DNA from: Pyronema omphalodes
Lineage: Eukaryota > Ascomycota > Pezizomycetes > Pezizales > Pyronemataceae
Direction of reading: 5' to 3'
NCBI GenBank assembly: GCA_024516155.1
Contig: JAJJXM010000065.1
Coordinates: 124,001-188,000 of the forward strand
DNA: 64,000 bases
The position numbers and the translations under genes were made by a program. Each line of letters begins with the position of its first letter. Within the stretch, counting starts at the first letter, position 1. Shown here in pieces: positions 10,904 through 23,484 of this stretch. The notes beneath the pieces were generated by a model. The model saw only the letters and a list, made by a program, of their open reading frames with translations, did no database searches and had not been told where the DNA came from.

Positions 10904-13900
10904 ATGTCGCCAGAACACCGCGCAGAGAGTGCGACAAGCACTACTTCAAACGTGTCGAATTCTAATAACTCGCCTGGAGCGACTGGGCAGGAATCAAACA
11001 GCAGTGGAACTAATAACCAGAGCTTTCGGAGGTACGTCACACCGCCGATTTTGGGTCCGAAGAACGGAAATAAAGAGGAAATTACAGAGGATCTTGGAAA
11101 AGGATTGCGCGCTGACTTTAGTATTGGTTATAGACAACGTGCTGCTCGAGCATGTGAAGTGAGTTTACTATCTTCATGCCCGCCGAGGGACCATATGATA
11201 AACATTTCACTAACAACTGTTCTTCGTCTCAGACATGCCATGCGAGAAAAGTATCTCCACTTTCTCTCTTTCAACTCCTGCAGCGGGTAAATATGGACTG
11301 AGCTTGAAACTGACAATGCCTGATAGGTTCGTTGCGACGCCGCAAGCTTGGGTGTTCCATGTACCAACTGCGTTGCGTTTTCAATTGACTGCAAGATCCC
11401 CACTCCAAAGAGGAAGAAGTTGGCGGGTGCAAAGAAGGATGATGAGTACGTTAATTTACTATATCGCCATGTGAATTTTGATAAAAAAAGATCAATCCTA
11501 ATAACTGAGCGCAATAGCTATGCACGTCGTGGTTCCACAGTCGGCCCGTCACCATCTCCGGTGGATGGTAACCCTATGAATTACAATCGTACTCCGCAGA
11601 CAGTTGTTGCTCCTCATCAGGACGGCACCCCTCCGGTGACATATCCCGACGCAAAGTTCGCTCAAGTCGCCACTGATTCGGGAACCTATACACAGTTCAT
11701 GAGACCAAAATTTGCTCGAGCTCCTATTAAGGAGGCAGGAAGAGTCGCATATCTTGGTTGGTTAATCTATGGATTTTGTTAGGGTTTTATTGACAATGGT
11801 TAGGCGAGTCTTCAAATCTTAGCTTGTTGGTTCAAGATAAACATGGATCAACCGATGTCCTTCATTATCCGCTACCAGAAAATATCCGTGGAACTAGAGC
11901 GAGATTAACAGAGCTTGATACCATTGAGATTGATATTCTTCACCAGCGTGGAGCTTTCTTACTGCCCCCTCGAGCTCTCTGCGATGAGTTGGTGGAAGCA
12001 TACTTCAAGTGGGTAGCGCCAATAGTTCCAATCATCAACCGAAGCAGGTTTATGCGAAGATACCGAGACCCCAAGAACCCTCCATCATTATTACTGTTAC
12101 AGAGTGTCTTATTAGCAGGATCGAGGGTCTGTGACAACCCCCAGTTGAAAGATCCCACGGGGTCTACAACTCCGGCGGCGATGACGTTTTACAAGAGAGC
12201 AAAGGCGCTGTATGATGCAAATTATGAGGATGACAGGGTTACAATTGTTCAAAGTTTAGTATTGATGGGATGGTATTGGGAAGGACCAGAGGGTTCGTTG
12301 GTCTGATCAAGAATCACGGCGCAGTTACTCACAATTTTTAGATGTGACAAAGAATGTGTTTTACTGGAGTCGAGTAGCCACGATAGTCGCGCAGGGCTCG
12401 GGAATGCACAGAAGGTTTATACGCCGAATGATTAATTTAGCGCTTACTAACTATGGGCAGCGTGGAACATTCACAACTGAGTCAGGCCGACAAACGGCTA
12501 TGGAAACGTATCTGGTGGACATTATTCACTCGAGACAGATCAGTAGCCGTGGCATTGGGGCGACCAGTTCACATTAACACCGACGACTCCGATGTTGATA
12601 TGGTTACTGAAGAGGATTTCCTAGATGATGAGCCGGGCTTCCCAGCAGAATATCCCCCGGATCCATTACACGTACAGTTTTTCCTTCAATACGTCAAGCT
12701 TTGCGAAATTATGGGATTGGTACTTTCATCACAATATTCCGTCGCATCGAAAAATCGACGAAATGACAGAATTGGTCTTGAGCACAGTGATTGTGCATTA
12801 GCAGATTGGGTAAAACACGTGCCGAGAGAGATGCACTACCACATGTCGGATACGTCTAGACAAAATTTCTGGGCGGCCTTACTGCAATCTACTTACTAGT
12901 GAGTTCCGCCTTGTAGGGCATGCGGGGTTTTAACCTCTCTGGGGATGTCTCAAAAATGAAATTTGAACTAACCGTTTATCGTAATAGTACAACGCTTTGT
13001 TTACTTCACCGAGCGCATATGCCACCAGCTATGTCAACGGCGGAAAACGCAACGCCAATGGATGACTCTCCTGAGGCTTCAGCATATGGCAAAAACAACT
13101 CTCGAGCAATAGCATTCCGAGCAGCTCATGGAATTACAACAATTGTTGATAATCTAGTCCAGCATGACGAGTTGAAATACTGTCCTGCTTTTATGTAAGC
13201 CCTCAATATCGGCTCGGAATCCCCAATCTTCCATCTATAAAGTACTAAACTTTTGAAATAGTGTATACAGTCTTTTCTCTGCTCTGATCATGCACGTTTA
13301 CCAGATGCGATCCATGAACCCGCAAGTAGTAATGGAGACCCGAGAACGAATGCGAAAATGCATGGACGCCCTCCGAGAGGTTTCTCGTGTATGGATTGTA
13401 GCCAAGATGGTATTTACACTATTCGAGTCGATTCTCGGCAACAAAGCCCTTGAGGATAGACTCCACAAGTCCAGTGCCCGACGACACGCAACCGGACGGT
13501 ATCGACATAACGCCAACGGTGACCGAGAGCGCAGCGAACCCATGAAGCGAAAATTCGATGACATGGATCTTGGAGCAAGCAGCTCCGGCCCCCTCCCCCC
13601 AACAGGTCCTGCTTTATCCTATGAAAGATCCCGACCTCAAACCCCAGCTACTACCCCAGGTCCAGTTCCTCAATCGCAAACTCAGACTCAAACTCAGACT
13701 CAAACTCAAACAGACCCCATCACGATACCTACTACTGGAACAACTACCCCACAGTTGCGTGATACCTACATGTCGGGCATGCAAGGTACGCGCACAACCA
13801 CTCCTCCTTCCAACCAACAAGATTTATCGGTGCTTGATCCTGAACCTCCTTCTACAGATCTTTACCTTGTCACTCGTTCTAGTCCTCCCATCTCGCAGAG

Positions 13901-14448
13901 TCTTTGGGAGAACTTTCAACCAAATCAATTATTCCCCGATGATTCGGGTTTGAATTATCACTTTTCCCCTCCTCAGGTATCTACCACGCTGGTGGAGGGT
14001 ATGCAAGCGCAGAATCCAGAGTTGATGATAAACGACGGTATGAACCTGGGAATGCAACAACCACAACAGCAGCAGCAGCAGCAACAACAACCACAACAAA
14101 GCCCCGGCTTAACTCAGAAACAATGGGGTTTCGACCAGGGAATAGTAGAAGAAATGCAGGTACCCGGAAGCAGCCCAGACGATACCTGGAGTAATAGTAG
14201 TAAAGGCGCAGTGGTACCAACTACACTGAATGTTGAGGATTGGTATGTTTCCATTTTCTTTTCATATATTCTCTCACCACCGAGCATTCTAAAAAAAAAA
14301 AAAAAAAAAAAAAAGAAGAGAATCCCCCCACATGATCAGTGTACCAAAATACCCGCAACGTCATTCAACGGAATGGATTTAAAACTAACAATCTGGGAAT
14401 AGGTTTAATTTCTTTGGTCTTAACGGCGAATTAGGACCGGCTCCTTGA
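10904..14448 (+). CDS. Zn2Cys6 transcription factor, Ctf1-beta/Far type
   Basis: Ten exons fit: 10904-11158, 11234-11251, 11327-11445, 11518-11756, 11804-12292, 12342-12414, 12461-12898, 12988-13194, 13262-14242, 14403-14448, giving 954 residues. The zinc cluster has the exact spacing C84-X2-C87-X6-C94-X8-C103-X2-C106-X6-C113 and is assembled across three exons. A fungal-specific regulator domain (middle homology region) follows from about residue 210 to 600. The C-terminal third is low-complexity, with Thr-Gln repeats and a polyglutamine tract (about 876-895). It ends in a conserved-looking DWFNFFGLNGELG that is only reached by removing intron 9. In related fungi Ctf1/FarA/FarB regulators control cutinase and fatty-acid utilisation genes, and I infer a similar role. 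Intron 3 is the least certain because its sequence is open in frame. Confidence 0.88.
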
Positions 14449-15553
14449 TGGGGTTGCGGCATGGAGCTTTTATGGGATATGTATTAATGTTTGTTAATGT
14501 CAATTATACCCTATTTTTTTTTGTTTTATTTTATGATGGCCGATTTGTTTTTGTTTTATGATGGTTGATTTTTTTTTTGTTGTTGTTTTGGATATGATGA
14601 GCCGATGGTGGTTCGTGTTGACTGTTGTGGTTGGGGAGGGGGGCTGTGTGATGCATGTTTATGGATTCCCCGTTTTTCTTTTTTCTTTTTCTGGTATGGA
14701 AACAGCGATGAAGGAGCGAAGATGAGGAATTAAGAAGTCAGGAAAAGGAAGAGTCAAAGGAGCAGTGACAGATATTATATTTTATTCTCCGACTACTATT
14801 ATATACTATATATATCCTTCTGCAAAGCTGTAAGATGTAAGATGTAACAACGTCTATGTATGGGTTACAAGAATGAATGATTATGAATGAAGCTGGGACA
14901 TAGGAGTGATTGATGGATTGATGAAGCCGGACCATAGGAGTGATTGATGAATAACATACATACATTATACATACATACATAAATGCAAGCGATATACCAG
15001 CGCCAGCAACCAGCAGCCAGCGCTAGCAACTATTTCTACTGCAGTGATAATTTCGTAATCAAAATTAATTAATAGGAGGATATCTTTTATCTTTATATTC
15101 CATAAAACTAGCGCCTATATATCACACATCAAAGAGTGACCTATATAATGGTGTCTGAAATTTCAGGGAATATATTTACGACTACTTTCTACATAAATCT
15201 GTCACATATATCACATCACGCATGCCACAACCCTCCCCTTTCCCCCCATCCCCCTCCCCCGCGCGCGCGCCTCTTCCCACGAGTGATATATGTTGACAAC
15301 AGTAGTAGTCAATTCCCAATCTTCCCAATCTTCCGAATCTTCCCAATCTTCCCAATCTTCCCAATCTTCCCAATCTTCCGAGATTTTATTATGCTTTTCT
15401 TTTCTCAATGAACAACCATCAAACTCCATGCTATTAGTAGAAACCTATGTTACAAAAAAATAACGCACACGTCTTGATTTCCTTTTTTTTTTTGGCAAAA
15501 AAAAAAAAAAATCAGTATCCTGAGTAACCCCACGCAAACACTCATACACAAAT
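14449..15553. other. Convergent 3' spacer with 9-bp array
   Basis: This spacer lies between two convergent genes and probably holds both 3' UTRs. It contains short T-rich tracts after the Ctf1-type gene, TACA-type repeats near 14955-14985, and a 9-bp array CTTCCCAAT at about 15312-15380 (seven to eight copies). No gene is supported. Confidence 0.5.
15312..15380. repeat. (CTTCCCAAT)n minisatellite
   Basis: Seven to eight copies of a 9-bp unit are arranged head to tail, with a few C-to-G substitutions. Because 9 is a multiple of 3, the array stays open in several frames and gives false peptide calls. Confidence 0.85.
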
Positions 15554-17989
15554 CTAATTGAGACCGCGTTTCTCGGACTCTGAGTAAAAGATTAGCATTC
15601 TCCAGACTTTCTTGACCATAGTTTCAGCGTCTTCATCAAGAGCCTAGGAAATCATTATTAGCATTTTTTTTTATCATTTACGAGCTAGAATCTAGGATAA
15701 ACATACCATTTCAAGCTCCTTTACTAAATCTTCTGCTGTACCCCGCTTTTTAATATGTCCAATTACGAAGCCAACAAGTTCCTGCTCTTGAACTCCGAGG
15801 TATTCGACAATCTTCTTCTCAACAAATGGTTGTAGCTTCTCCTTCACGATAGCCTCATCAACCTGATCCCATTGAACTTTCCATTCAAACAATCCCTTCC
15901 GTTCTGTTGGGATTTCCTGTGCGAGTTGTCGTACTAAGCGTTCTCTAGTTTCATCGTCCATAGCCGAAGAAGCATCGTACTGAATCGGAATAAGGACTCT
16001 CTTGGTCTTATGTTCATCTTCCTCCTCGTCTTCGAGCAAGTTTTCGACATCTGCAGCAGTTTTTCTTCTTGGTTTTTCTTCTCCCAATTTCTTAGCATTA
16101 CCCAGGGAAAGCTTGAATCTTGCGGGCTCCTTGGTAGCAGCCATTGAAGCAGCTTTCTCGAGTTCCGCAGCTTGTTGTGCCAAAAATGTATCTGCCATAT
16201 TCTCGGCAGCACGTTTCTTATCTGTTTCTTGCTCTTGTTGACGGGCTTCCTGAATTCTGTCCCTGTCATCAAGCTCAATTTCTCGTTGGCGGAAGACGCT
16301 TCGGTTCCGAATCCACATGGATTTGTCGATATAGTATTCCTCCGTCTTTCTATCTGCCTCTACGTCGTCATCCCATTCGGCAAGACGCTTGGCCATTACT
16401 GAGGAGTCCGTCTCAGCGCGGCGGGCGTCGTCCTCATCACGTTGTCTTTCACGCTCTAGGGCGGATGTTCGTGATCTCTCACGGTTTAACCATCTTCTCT
16501 CATGGTCGAGGAAGGCCTTGTCTTGCTCTGCTGCTTTCCGCTCTTTCCGACGCCTCTCAAGCTCAGTATCAGAGGAGTCTGATTCCTCTTCTTCCCGGGT
16601 GAGTGCGTACCCATTTAATCCACCACCGTTAACAAATGCAACACCACGGGAAGCGGCAGCAGCGCGAGGAGCCGTAGGTGTTGATGAGTGGTCACGAAGA
16701 CGGGAGGGGCCAATGGGAATAGCATTAGCACCGCCGCTGGGACCGGTTGGGGCGGTGGAAGGTGGGGGAGATGCAAGACGGTTTATACGGGATCCTTGGT
16801 GGTTGCGTTCACGTTCCATACGTTCAATTTCTTCCTCACGCTTTAAACGCTCCATATCCCGACGGTTAGAGCGCTCACGGAAGGCTTGAATTTCTTTGGC
16901 GACCATTTCTCGCATGTCGGCGGGAATGTCGGAGAGTTCGTCATCGGCTGACAAAGGTATGGTAACGATTTCTGGCTCGACGTCGGCTTTAGGAGAGTTT
17001 GGTGTGGCCTCGGGGGCGGGCGTGGGCGTAGAAGTGGCTTTCTGTGAATGCTTAGAAGGGTCTTTGAACTCGGAGAGAGTTTTTTGGACAGCTTCTTTGG
17101 CACCTGTGACTCGATGTTCGATAGCATCGGTGGATTCTTGGGGTAAGTTCGAGAGGTAGGTTTTGGATTTATCGTCAATCGTAACCTAGTTTGTGTAAGA
17201 ATCAGATATTGTATAAAGTTGGGCGACAAACCAGAAGCTTGGAACCTTCAGTTCGATCGTCAACTGCGGGTATCTCTAAATCCTGGAGGACTTCATATGC
17301 GCACCCAAGGCTTTCTGAATCCTCATACTCAGCAAATCCAAATTTGCATGGCTTTCCATCTTCGTCTGTAGCTCTAGTCCATCGTTTAAGAGTAGCTGCG
17401 GCCTAAATAGTGATAGGTTAAAGTCAGTATAGGCAAGCTTAGTGCAACAACAGGACAACATGCCCTCAATATCCGCTCTATCCACTCATCATCCATTCCT
17501 TTAGGGATTCCTCCTATATACACAGTCTTTAGTTGCTCCTCCACCGTAGGTGGTAATAGCTCGTTCTCTCTGGCTGCAGCGTTTGCTGATTTTCCAGCGA
17601 CGGTGCTCTGGGTCGGTACAGGGTTCTGTCTTGTAACAGAGGTTCCCAGCCGGATAATAGGTGCATTGAAATTTATGTTGGGGAGGTTTGCAGGTGGTGC
17701 AAAGCCTGGCATTCCAGGTCTGGCGGCCAGGTTGGCCTGTTGTGTTCCGGGAGGAGCTCCAGTTCCAGGCGCGCTGACACCAGGAGGCAAAGGCATACCG
17801 GGAGCTGCACCAGGGGGCATGCCAAAGCCTGGAGGAACTCCGGGTACCCCCATAGCTGCGTATCCTGGTGGCATACCAGGCGGCATCGCGGGGCGGCCAT
17901 ATGGGGGTTCTGTGAAGGTGTTAGAGACGCGCTACAAGCGCAAGAAAGCAAGCATTGGAGCATAACATACGGCCTGGATAGGGGTACAT
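15554..17989 (-). CDS. RBM25/Snu71-like U1 snRNP-associated splicing factor (RRM + PWI)
   Basis: Five exons on the minus strand fit: 17971-17989, 17452-17909, 17232-17402, 15707-17185 and 15554-15643, giving about 738 residues. The N-terminus is Pro/Gly/Met-rich (repeats of PPGMPP type). An RRM follows, with RNP2-like VYIGGI and RNP1-like CKFGFAEYE split by an intron. A long Arg/Glu-rich region typical of RBM25 comes next. A C-terminal PWI domain starts around RKGLFEWKVQW and continues into the last exon. RBM25 and yeast Snu71 associate with U1 snRNP and influence 5' splice-site choice in the nucleus. The donor of the intron near 17403-17451 is weak (gttgtt) and may be off by a few codons. 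The other junctions preserve frame with good consensus. It is divergent from the bS21m gene, 266 bp apart. Confidence 0.88.
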
Positions 17990-18255
17990 GATTGCTGATT
18001 CGCACTCGCTAGTCTTTTCGGTATTGTCGAATAATTCGACGCGATATATCCTTGTTGACAGATAATAGTATTCAAGTTCGCGGTGGTTGTCGTGGAAGGT
18101 TGGCTGTTGGTTCTTTGGCAAGCAAATTGTGAGTAAGCCCTGTCGGCTGCATGGCTTGGCATTACACGGCTTTTGCAGCGTGCTCGTGCTGGGTGCTCCA
18201 AAGTTCCACCCGACCACCGACGAGACAAAATATTACTCCACTCCCCACATTCGCG
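17990..18255. promoter_or_regulatory. Compact bidirectional promoter
   Basis: Only 266 bp separate the minus-strand start of the splicing factor (17989) from the plus-strand start of the mitoribosomal protein (18256). Both promoters must lie here or overlap the transcripts. I see no TATA box placed convincingly for either gene. Confidence 0.45.
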
Positions 18256-18768
18256 ATGGTGATTCGACGCGTAATTGGCGCCACCGCTGCCGCCGCCGCC
18301 CGCCCAGCTGAGTCGCTATTCCCCCGCACTGTCCGCAACTTCTCGACCACTGTCCGCCGGGCCGCCGACGAGAGCAAGCCGGAAACCAAAACATCCCACC
18401 CATACAGCATTCTGGATGCTTTCTCCTCAGGATCCCAGGCTCCTCGTCACCGTGCCGCCGGTGCCGGAGGCATGTTCGGCCGCAACTCCATGCCTATTGC
18501 CCAGGTCTTGCAGAGCAAGCCTCCCAAGATGGGGCCTACCGCTGGTCGCTCCGTCGTCGTCACTACCGATGTTGCCCAGGCTTTCATGAGATTGAGGTCC
18601 ATTCTCTCTCAGAACCGCGTCCAGAAGGACGTTTATGCCCAGCGCTTCCACGAGCGTCCTGGTTTGAAGAGGAAGCGATTGGCAAGTGAGAGACACAGAC
18701 GCAGATTCAAGGAGGGTTTCAAGAGAATGGTGTCTATTGTCTTGGACATGAAGGCGAAGGGAATGTAA
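18256..18768 (+). CDS. MRP21: Mitochondrial small-subunit ribosomal protein bS21m
   Basis: This single-exon gene encodes 170 residues from the ATG at 18256. The Arg/Ala-rich N-terminus, with hydroxylated residues and RNFSTTVRR, looks like a mitochondrial targeting presequence. The C-terminal 60 residues carry the bS21 signature, including QRFHERPGLKRKRLASER followed by a basic helix and a terminal KGM. The protein is part of the mitochondrial 37S subunit. An upstream in-frame extension exists, but it has no ATG that would fit a presequence, so the downstream ATG is preferred. Confidence 0.93.
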   Translation: MVIRRVIGATAAAAARPAESLFPRTVRNFSTTVRRAADESKPETKTSHPYSILDAFSSGSQAPRHRAAGAGGMFGRNSMPIAQVLQSKPPKMGPTAGRSVVVTTDVAQAFMRLRSILSQNRVQKDVYAQRFHERPGLKRKRLASERHRRRFKEGFKRMVSIVLDMKAKGM

Positions 18769-19258
18769 GGGCATGTTGTGGAAGACTTGGACGGCGTTGT
18801 GGGAGACTTAGACGACGTTGTGGATTGTATATTATGGTGGGGGTCGGTGGGGTAGTGTCCAACAAGGTTCTGAGGACACATCTCTAGACACATGGATTGT
18901 GGGGGAAAATTGTCATGTATAAAAATGCAGATTGGGGAATTCCTCATTATTATTTTTCTCTTTTTTCTCTGGTTGTATGTACGATATTGTTGAGTTGTTG
19001 TTGATCACCGGAACTTTTTTCACGAATCAAAGACTTCGTTTGGGTGCGTGTCAGCCGCGCGGGCCGAAACCCCCCTTTTGAGCCTCTTCCGGGAGCTACG
19101 GTGTCGAGTAGCGAGTTAAACTGACAGCTGGACACGAAAAGCAATTCCAACTCCATTTCCGATCACAATCGCATCAACAACCTTCAAACAGCTCCGAAAA
19201 CGAGCTTTCTCTCCGTCTTTGAGCTCTGGTCCGAGCGCACCAATAAAGACTTCCCACA
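18769..19258. other. Intergenic region between bS21m and Mcd4 genes
   Basis: About 490 bp hold the 3' UTR of the mitoribosomal gene and the promoter and 5' UTR of the downstream gene. The last 80 bases before 19259 are Ser/Thr-codon-like pyrimidine-rich sequence typical of a 5' UTR. No other feature is visible. Confidence 0.4.
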
Positions 19259-22191
19259 ATGGCCCGTCTGGGCCGATTAGGCTTTTTGGCCATCGGCGTC
19301 GTGTTTCATTTGATTTATATTTACTCCATTTTCGATATTTATTTTGTGTCGCCAATTGTGTCGGGCATGCGCCCATATAGCGTGGATGCTCCAGCTCCCG
19401 CGAAACGGCTTTTTCTAGTTGTCGGTATGGGGTGGTATTACCCTAAGAATCGGAGCTTCACTGACCTCTTGGTATTTCTTCAGGCGACGGTCTTCGTGCA
19501 GATAAATGCTTCCAACGCCACCCCGATCCCGACGAGCCTTCAGTAACCCGCTACCTCGCCCCGTTCATCCGCGACAAAGTTCTGAATCACGGAACTTTTG
19601 GTGTTTCGCACACGCGTGTTCCTACGGAATCTCGTCCCGGTCATGTCGCGCTCATTGCCGGTCTCTATGAGGATGTTTCTGCGGTTACTACAGGATGGAA
19701 GATGAACCCCGTCAACTTTGACTCGGTTTTCAATGAGTCGCAGCATACGTGGTCTTGGGGATCTCCTGACATTCTGCCTATGTTCAAGTACGGAGCTTCC
19801 GACTCATCTCGAGTTGATGCCTGGACCTACGATGAGGAAATGGAGGACTTTACTCAGGATGCTATCAACCTCGATATTTGGGTGTTTGACCGTGTCAAGT
19901 CATTTTTTGAGGATGCGAGAAGGGACCCTGAGCTTTACGCTTTGTTGCAAAAGGACAAGCTTGTCTTCTTCCTTCACCTGTTGGGACTTGACACTACCGG
20001 TCACTCTTACCGTCCATACTCTCCCGAATATCTCCGGAACATCAAGGTTGTCGACCAAGGACTTAAGCAGGTACATGATTTGGTTGAAGAATTCTACGGA
20101 TATGACGGAAAAACCTCCTGGGTATTTACTGCCGATCACGGAATGAGTGACTGGGGTTCCCACGGAGATGGCCACCCAGATAACACCCGGACACCCCTTG
20201 TTGTCTGGGGAGCTGGTGTGAAGAAGCCGGTTCATGTCGAGAATCTCCCTGCTGGAGCTAAGACTGGTCATGAGGACGGCTTCTCCGAAGACTGGGGATT
20301 GACCGGTGTTCGCAGAAACGATGTTGCCCAGGCTGATGTTGCTGCCCTCATGGCATATCTTGTCGGAACCAAATTTCCCGTCAACTCTGTCGGAGAGCTT
20401 CCATTGGACTACTTGGATGCCGATGATGAGACCAAGGCTAAGGCCATCTGGACAAATGCTCGTCAAATTCTTGAAATGTACAAGGTCAAGGAAGCACAAA
20501 AGAATGCTACTCACGTGAACTACAAGCCTTATGGATCGCTTGTCAACATTCCTGAGCAGCTTCTTGAGATTGAAACTCTCCTGGAGAACGGTGCTTACAC
20601 CAGCGTCATTCAGAAGTCCATGATTCTCATCAAGACCAGTTTGGAGGGACTGCGATACCTCCAGACTTACGACTGGCTCCTCCTCCGCACGATCGTAACC
20701 CTCGGATACCTTGGATGGATTGCCTATGCTCTCACCACCGTCATCAACAACCACGTCCTTAACGGTAGCTCCAAGCCCGAGCGTGGCATCTTCTCATTCT
20801 TGTTTTTCTCTGGAATCTTGGCCGGTCTTTACGGGCTATTCTTCATGCAGCAATCGAGCCCAACCTACTACGCATATGCCCTTTTTCCCGTTGTCTTCTG
20901 GCACGAGGTGTTTGTCCGCCGCAAGTCTCTTGGCACTGGTATCAAGCAGCTCGTCAACGAGAACCCCGGCAAGAAGTCCAAATTTTTCTCTCTTTTCTTG
21001 CAAACCATCTGTGCCATCGGCTTTTTAGAGGCAATGGTAGTTGGGTACTTTTACCGTGAAGTTTTTACCTTCTGCTTCGTCCTCGCCTCCTTGGCTCCAT
21101 TTTTCTATGGAAAGACTTTCGTCCTACAAAACAAAGCTCTCTGCATGCTTTGGCCCCTCTGCTGTCTCTTGATGAGCACCTTCACTCTTCTCCCCGTTAT
21201 CAAGGTCGAGAGCGAATTTCAGATCCTCCTTGGTGGTGCCTTGATGTTTACTATGGGTATTGCATATATGGTTTTTGGCACTGCTATCAGCGACGGCATC
21301 CCGGCTGGTCAGACTATGAAGAGCACCGTCATCAATAATGCCAATAAGAACATCGCAACCAACATTATCACCGGTATCCAAGTTGGTCTTATTGCCTTAT
21401 CCATGATTGTTACTTCCTCCTCCGTGCGCTCTTTGCAGGCCAAGCAAGGTCTCCCTTTTGGAAACCAGGTCATAGGTTGGCTCGTCTTGGCCTTGTCTAT
21501 CGTTGTTCCCCAATTCCACTCCCTCTACCCAAACCCCCACTACTTTCACCATCTTACTGTGCTGTTCTTGGCTTGCTCGCCAATCTTCATTATCCTCACA
21601 ATTTCCTACGAGGGACTCTTCTACGTGGTCTTCTCACTCCTTCTCGTCACCTGGACTCAGCTTGAGAGTCGTCTTCCTGGCGCCACTACCACTGCCAGGA
21701 ACTTGAAGCTTGGAGATCTCCGTATCTCTTTGGGATTGCTTTTCTTGCTTCAGAGCGCTTTCTTCTCGACTGGAAACATCGCCTCTATTTCCTCTTTCTC
21801 CTTAGACTCAGTCTACCGCCTTATCCCTATTTTCTCTCCCTTCGCCATGGGTGCTTTGCTTCTCCTCAAGTTGATGATCCCCTTTGCCTTGATCTCCGCA
21901 AACATGGTAGTCTTGAACCACCGTGCGGGACTAGGAAGTGGAGCTGTTTTCATGGTGGTGACAGCACTTTGTGATGTTCTTACACTTAACTTTTTCTGGT
22001 TAGTGAAGGATGAAGGAAGTTGGTTGGAAATCGGAACGGGAATTTCGCATTTCTGTATTGGAGGAGCACTTGGATTATTTTTGTCTGCTTTAGAGGGATT
22101 TGGAAGATGGTGGGGTAAGGGGCTTAGGGTGCCCGGAGAAGCACAGATTGAAGTGCCGTTGTTGGAGAAAATAGAGGAGAAGAAGGAATAG
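19259..22191 (+). CDS. MCD4: GPI ethanolamine phosphate transferase 1 (Mcd4/PIG-N)
   Basis: Two exons (19259-19424 and 19484-22191) give 957 residues, the usual family length. An N-terminal membrane segment spans about residues 6-30. A lumenal alkaline-phosphatase-like domain follows, with the metal-binding motifs GDGLRAD (restored by splicing the 59-bp intron), the nucleophile region [20 protein letters not shown] and [14 protein letters not shown]. The C-terminal half holds many hydrophobic segments typical of PIG-N/Mcd4. The enzyme adds phosphoethanolamine to the first mannose of the GPI precursor in the ER and is essential in yeast. The C-terminus is lysine-rich (EEKKE), consistent with an ER-retention signal. 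Confidence 0.96.
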
Positions 22192-22465
22192 ATGGGATTT
22201 AGAAGAGAAGAGATATGCTTATGTGTTGCAAAATAATTAAATTAGGAGAGGATGAATAAGTTGGAGGGCGGGTATGATACTAATAATAAGATGTACCAGT
22301 TGTGGTTAGAGTTGATACCTTGATTATCAGTTGCAATAGAATGTTTTGCCCCTTGACTACCACGATCACTTCACTTCCCTAGCCGGTGATTAATAATGTT
22401 AAACGACCTTTATTTGAGCCCTTCTTCTAAAGTATAACATTCATCAATCCAGTCCGAAAATCCTC

Positions 22466-23484
22466 TTAAGCCTCCTCCGGACTCTCACCGTTGTCCACTC
22501 CCGCCCTCGCCTTAAATTCACTCTTCTCTTTATCCGCCTGGTACCCTGGTCTAAGTATCTCATATCCTTCTCTGCTTCTCGTATACGTAATCCCTCCCAA
22601 TCTTCCCACCGGTTTTAACACTGCCAAATCAATCGCATTCTTACTCTCATTCAACGCATCCTCTCTAACATGGAAGTATACACCCTCAATAATCGCCAAC
22701 ATTCCAGTTTTCTCTCCCGTACTAGGACTAAACCAATCATGGGAATGAATCAACTTTCCCTCCACCGCAAACACCGCCTCCGCCACTCTCTGCGGCTTCA
22801 CAGCATTTGAATCCGCCGGTGTAAGCCCGCTAAGATCCCATTCACTCAAACCCGCGGGTGCATCAATAGAAGTATAATTCGCCGCTTCAACCCAAGATTC
22901 AGAAATCATGTTGATAACACATTCTTTAGTTTCTAGGATATGCCGGGGTGTATCTTTTAAGGAACCAAGACCCATGGTGAAGCCAACGGTGAAGATTGGT
23001 GGGTCGTGGTTCACGATTTGGAGATAGGAAAATGGGGCGAGGTTCCGGGATCCGTCGGTGCCTTGGGTGGAGATTACACCGATGGGACGGGGAATGATTC
23101 CGGACACTAAAAGGCGGTAGTTATCTAATGGTGTACGGTCCGCTGCGTGTGGGTCAATGTGGATGGTTTCGTGCTGCTTCCAGGTGTCGTCGTTGGCGCC
23201 GTCGCCGATGGCCCAGTTTGGATCAGCGGTTTGGGAATAGGTGAATTTCCATTCGTCGAAGGTGGGACGAGAAGCTTGGAGCTCAGAGAAGTTGGGCTAA
23301 AGGGGAGAGGAAGCGGAAGAATTAGTTATGCTGAGTTATGCTGAGTTATGAAGAGTGATGAGGTATGTAAAAGGGTATGTTAGGGTGTTAGGGTAGGGTA
23401 GGGTTACGCGGGACGAACCTTATTTTGAATCAACCTTGCCGGGCTCTTGGGGCGCTTGGGTTGTTCCTGACCGTTGGTTGCCAT
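22466..23484 (-). CDS. Flavin reductase-like (FMN-binding split-barrel) protein
   Basis: Two exons (23419-23484 and 22466-23296) give 298 residues from the ATG at 23484. The core contains SGIIPRPIGVISTQ and APFSYLQIVNHDPP, the pattern of the flavin reductase-like FMN-binding domain. Later segments include a Val/Ile-rich strand region and a short charged tail. Related fungal proteins are uncharacterised oxidoreductase-like proteins that bind FMN, and the substrate cannot be told. A shorter start inside the domain (23107) would remove conserved N-terminal sequence, so the spliced start is preferred. The 122-bp intron is long for this window and contains a telomere-like repeat. The 3' end lies 274 bp from the Mcd4 gene in convergent orientation. 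Confidence 0.88.
23378..23408. repeat. Short telomere-like repeat inside an intron
   Basis: Within the intron of the flavin reductase-like gene, the plus strand reads several copies of TTAGGG/TAGGG in about 30 bp. It resembles a degenerate interstitial telomere repeat. Confidence 0.6.
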
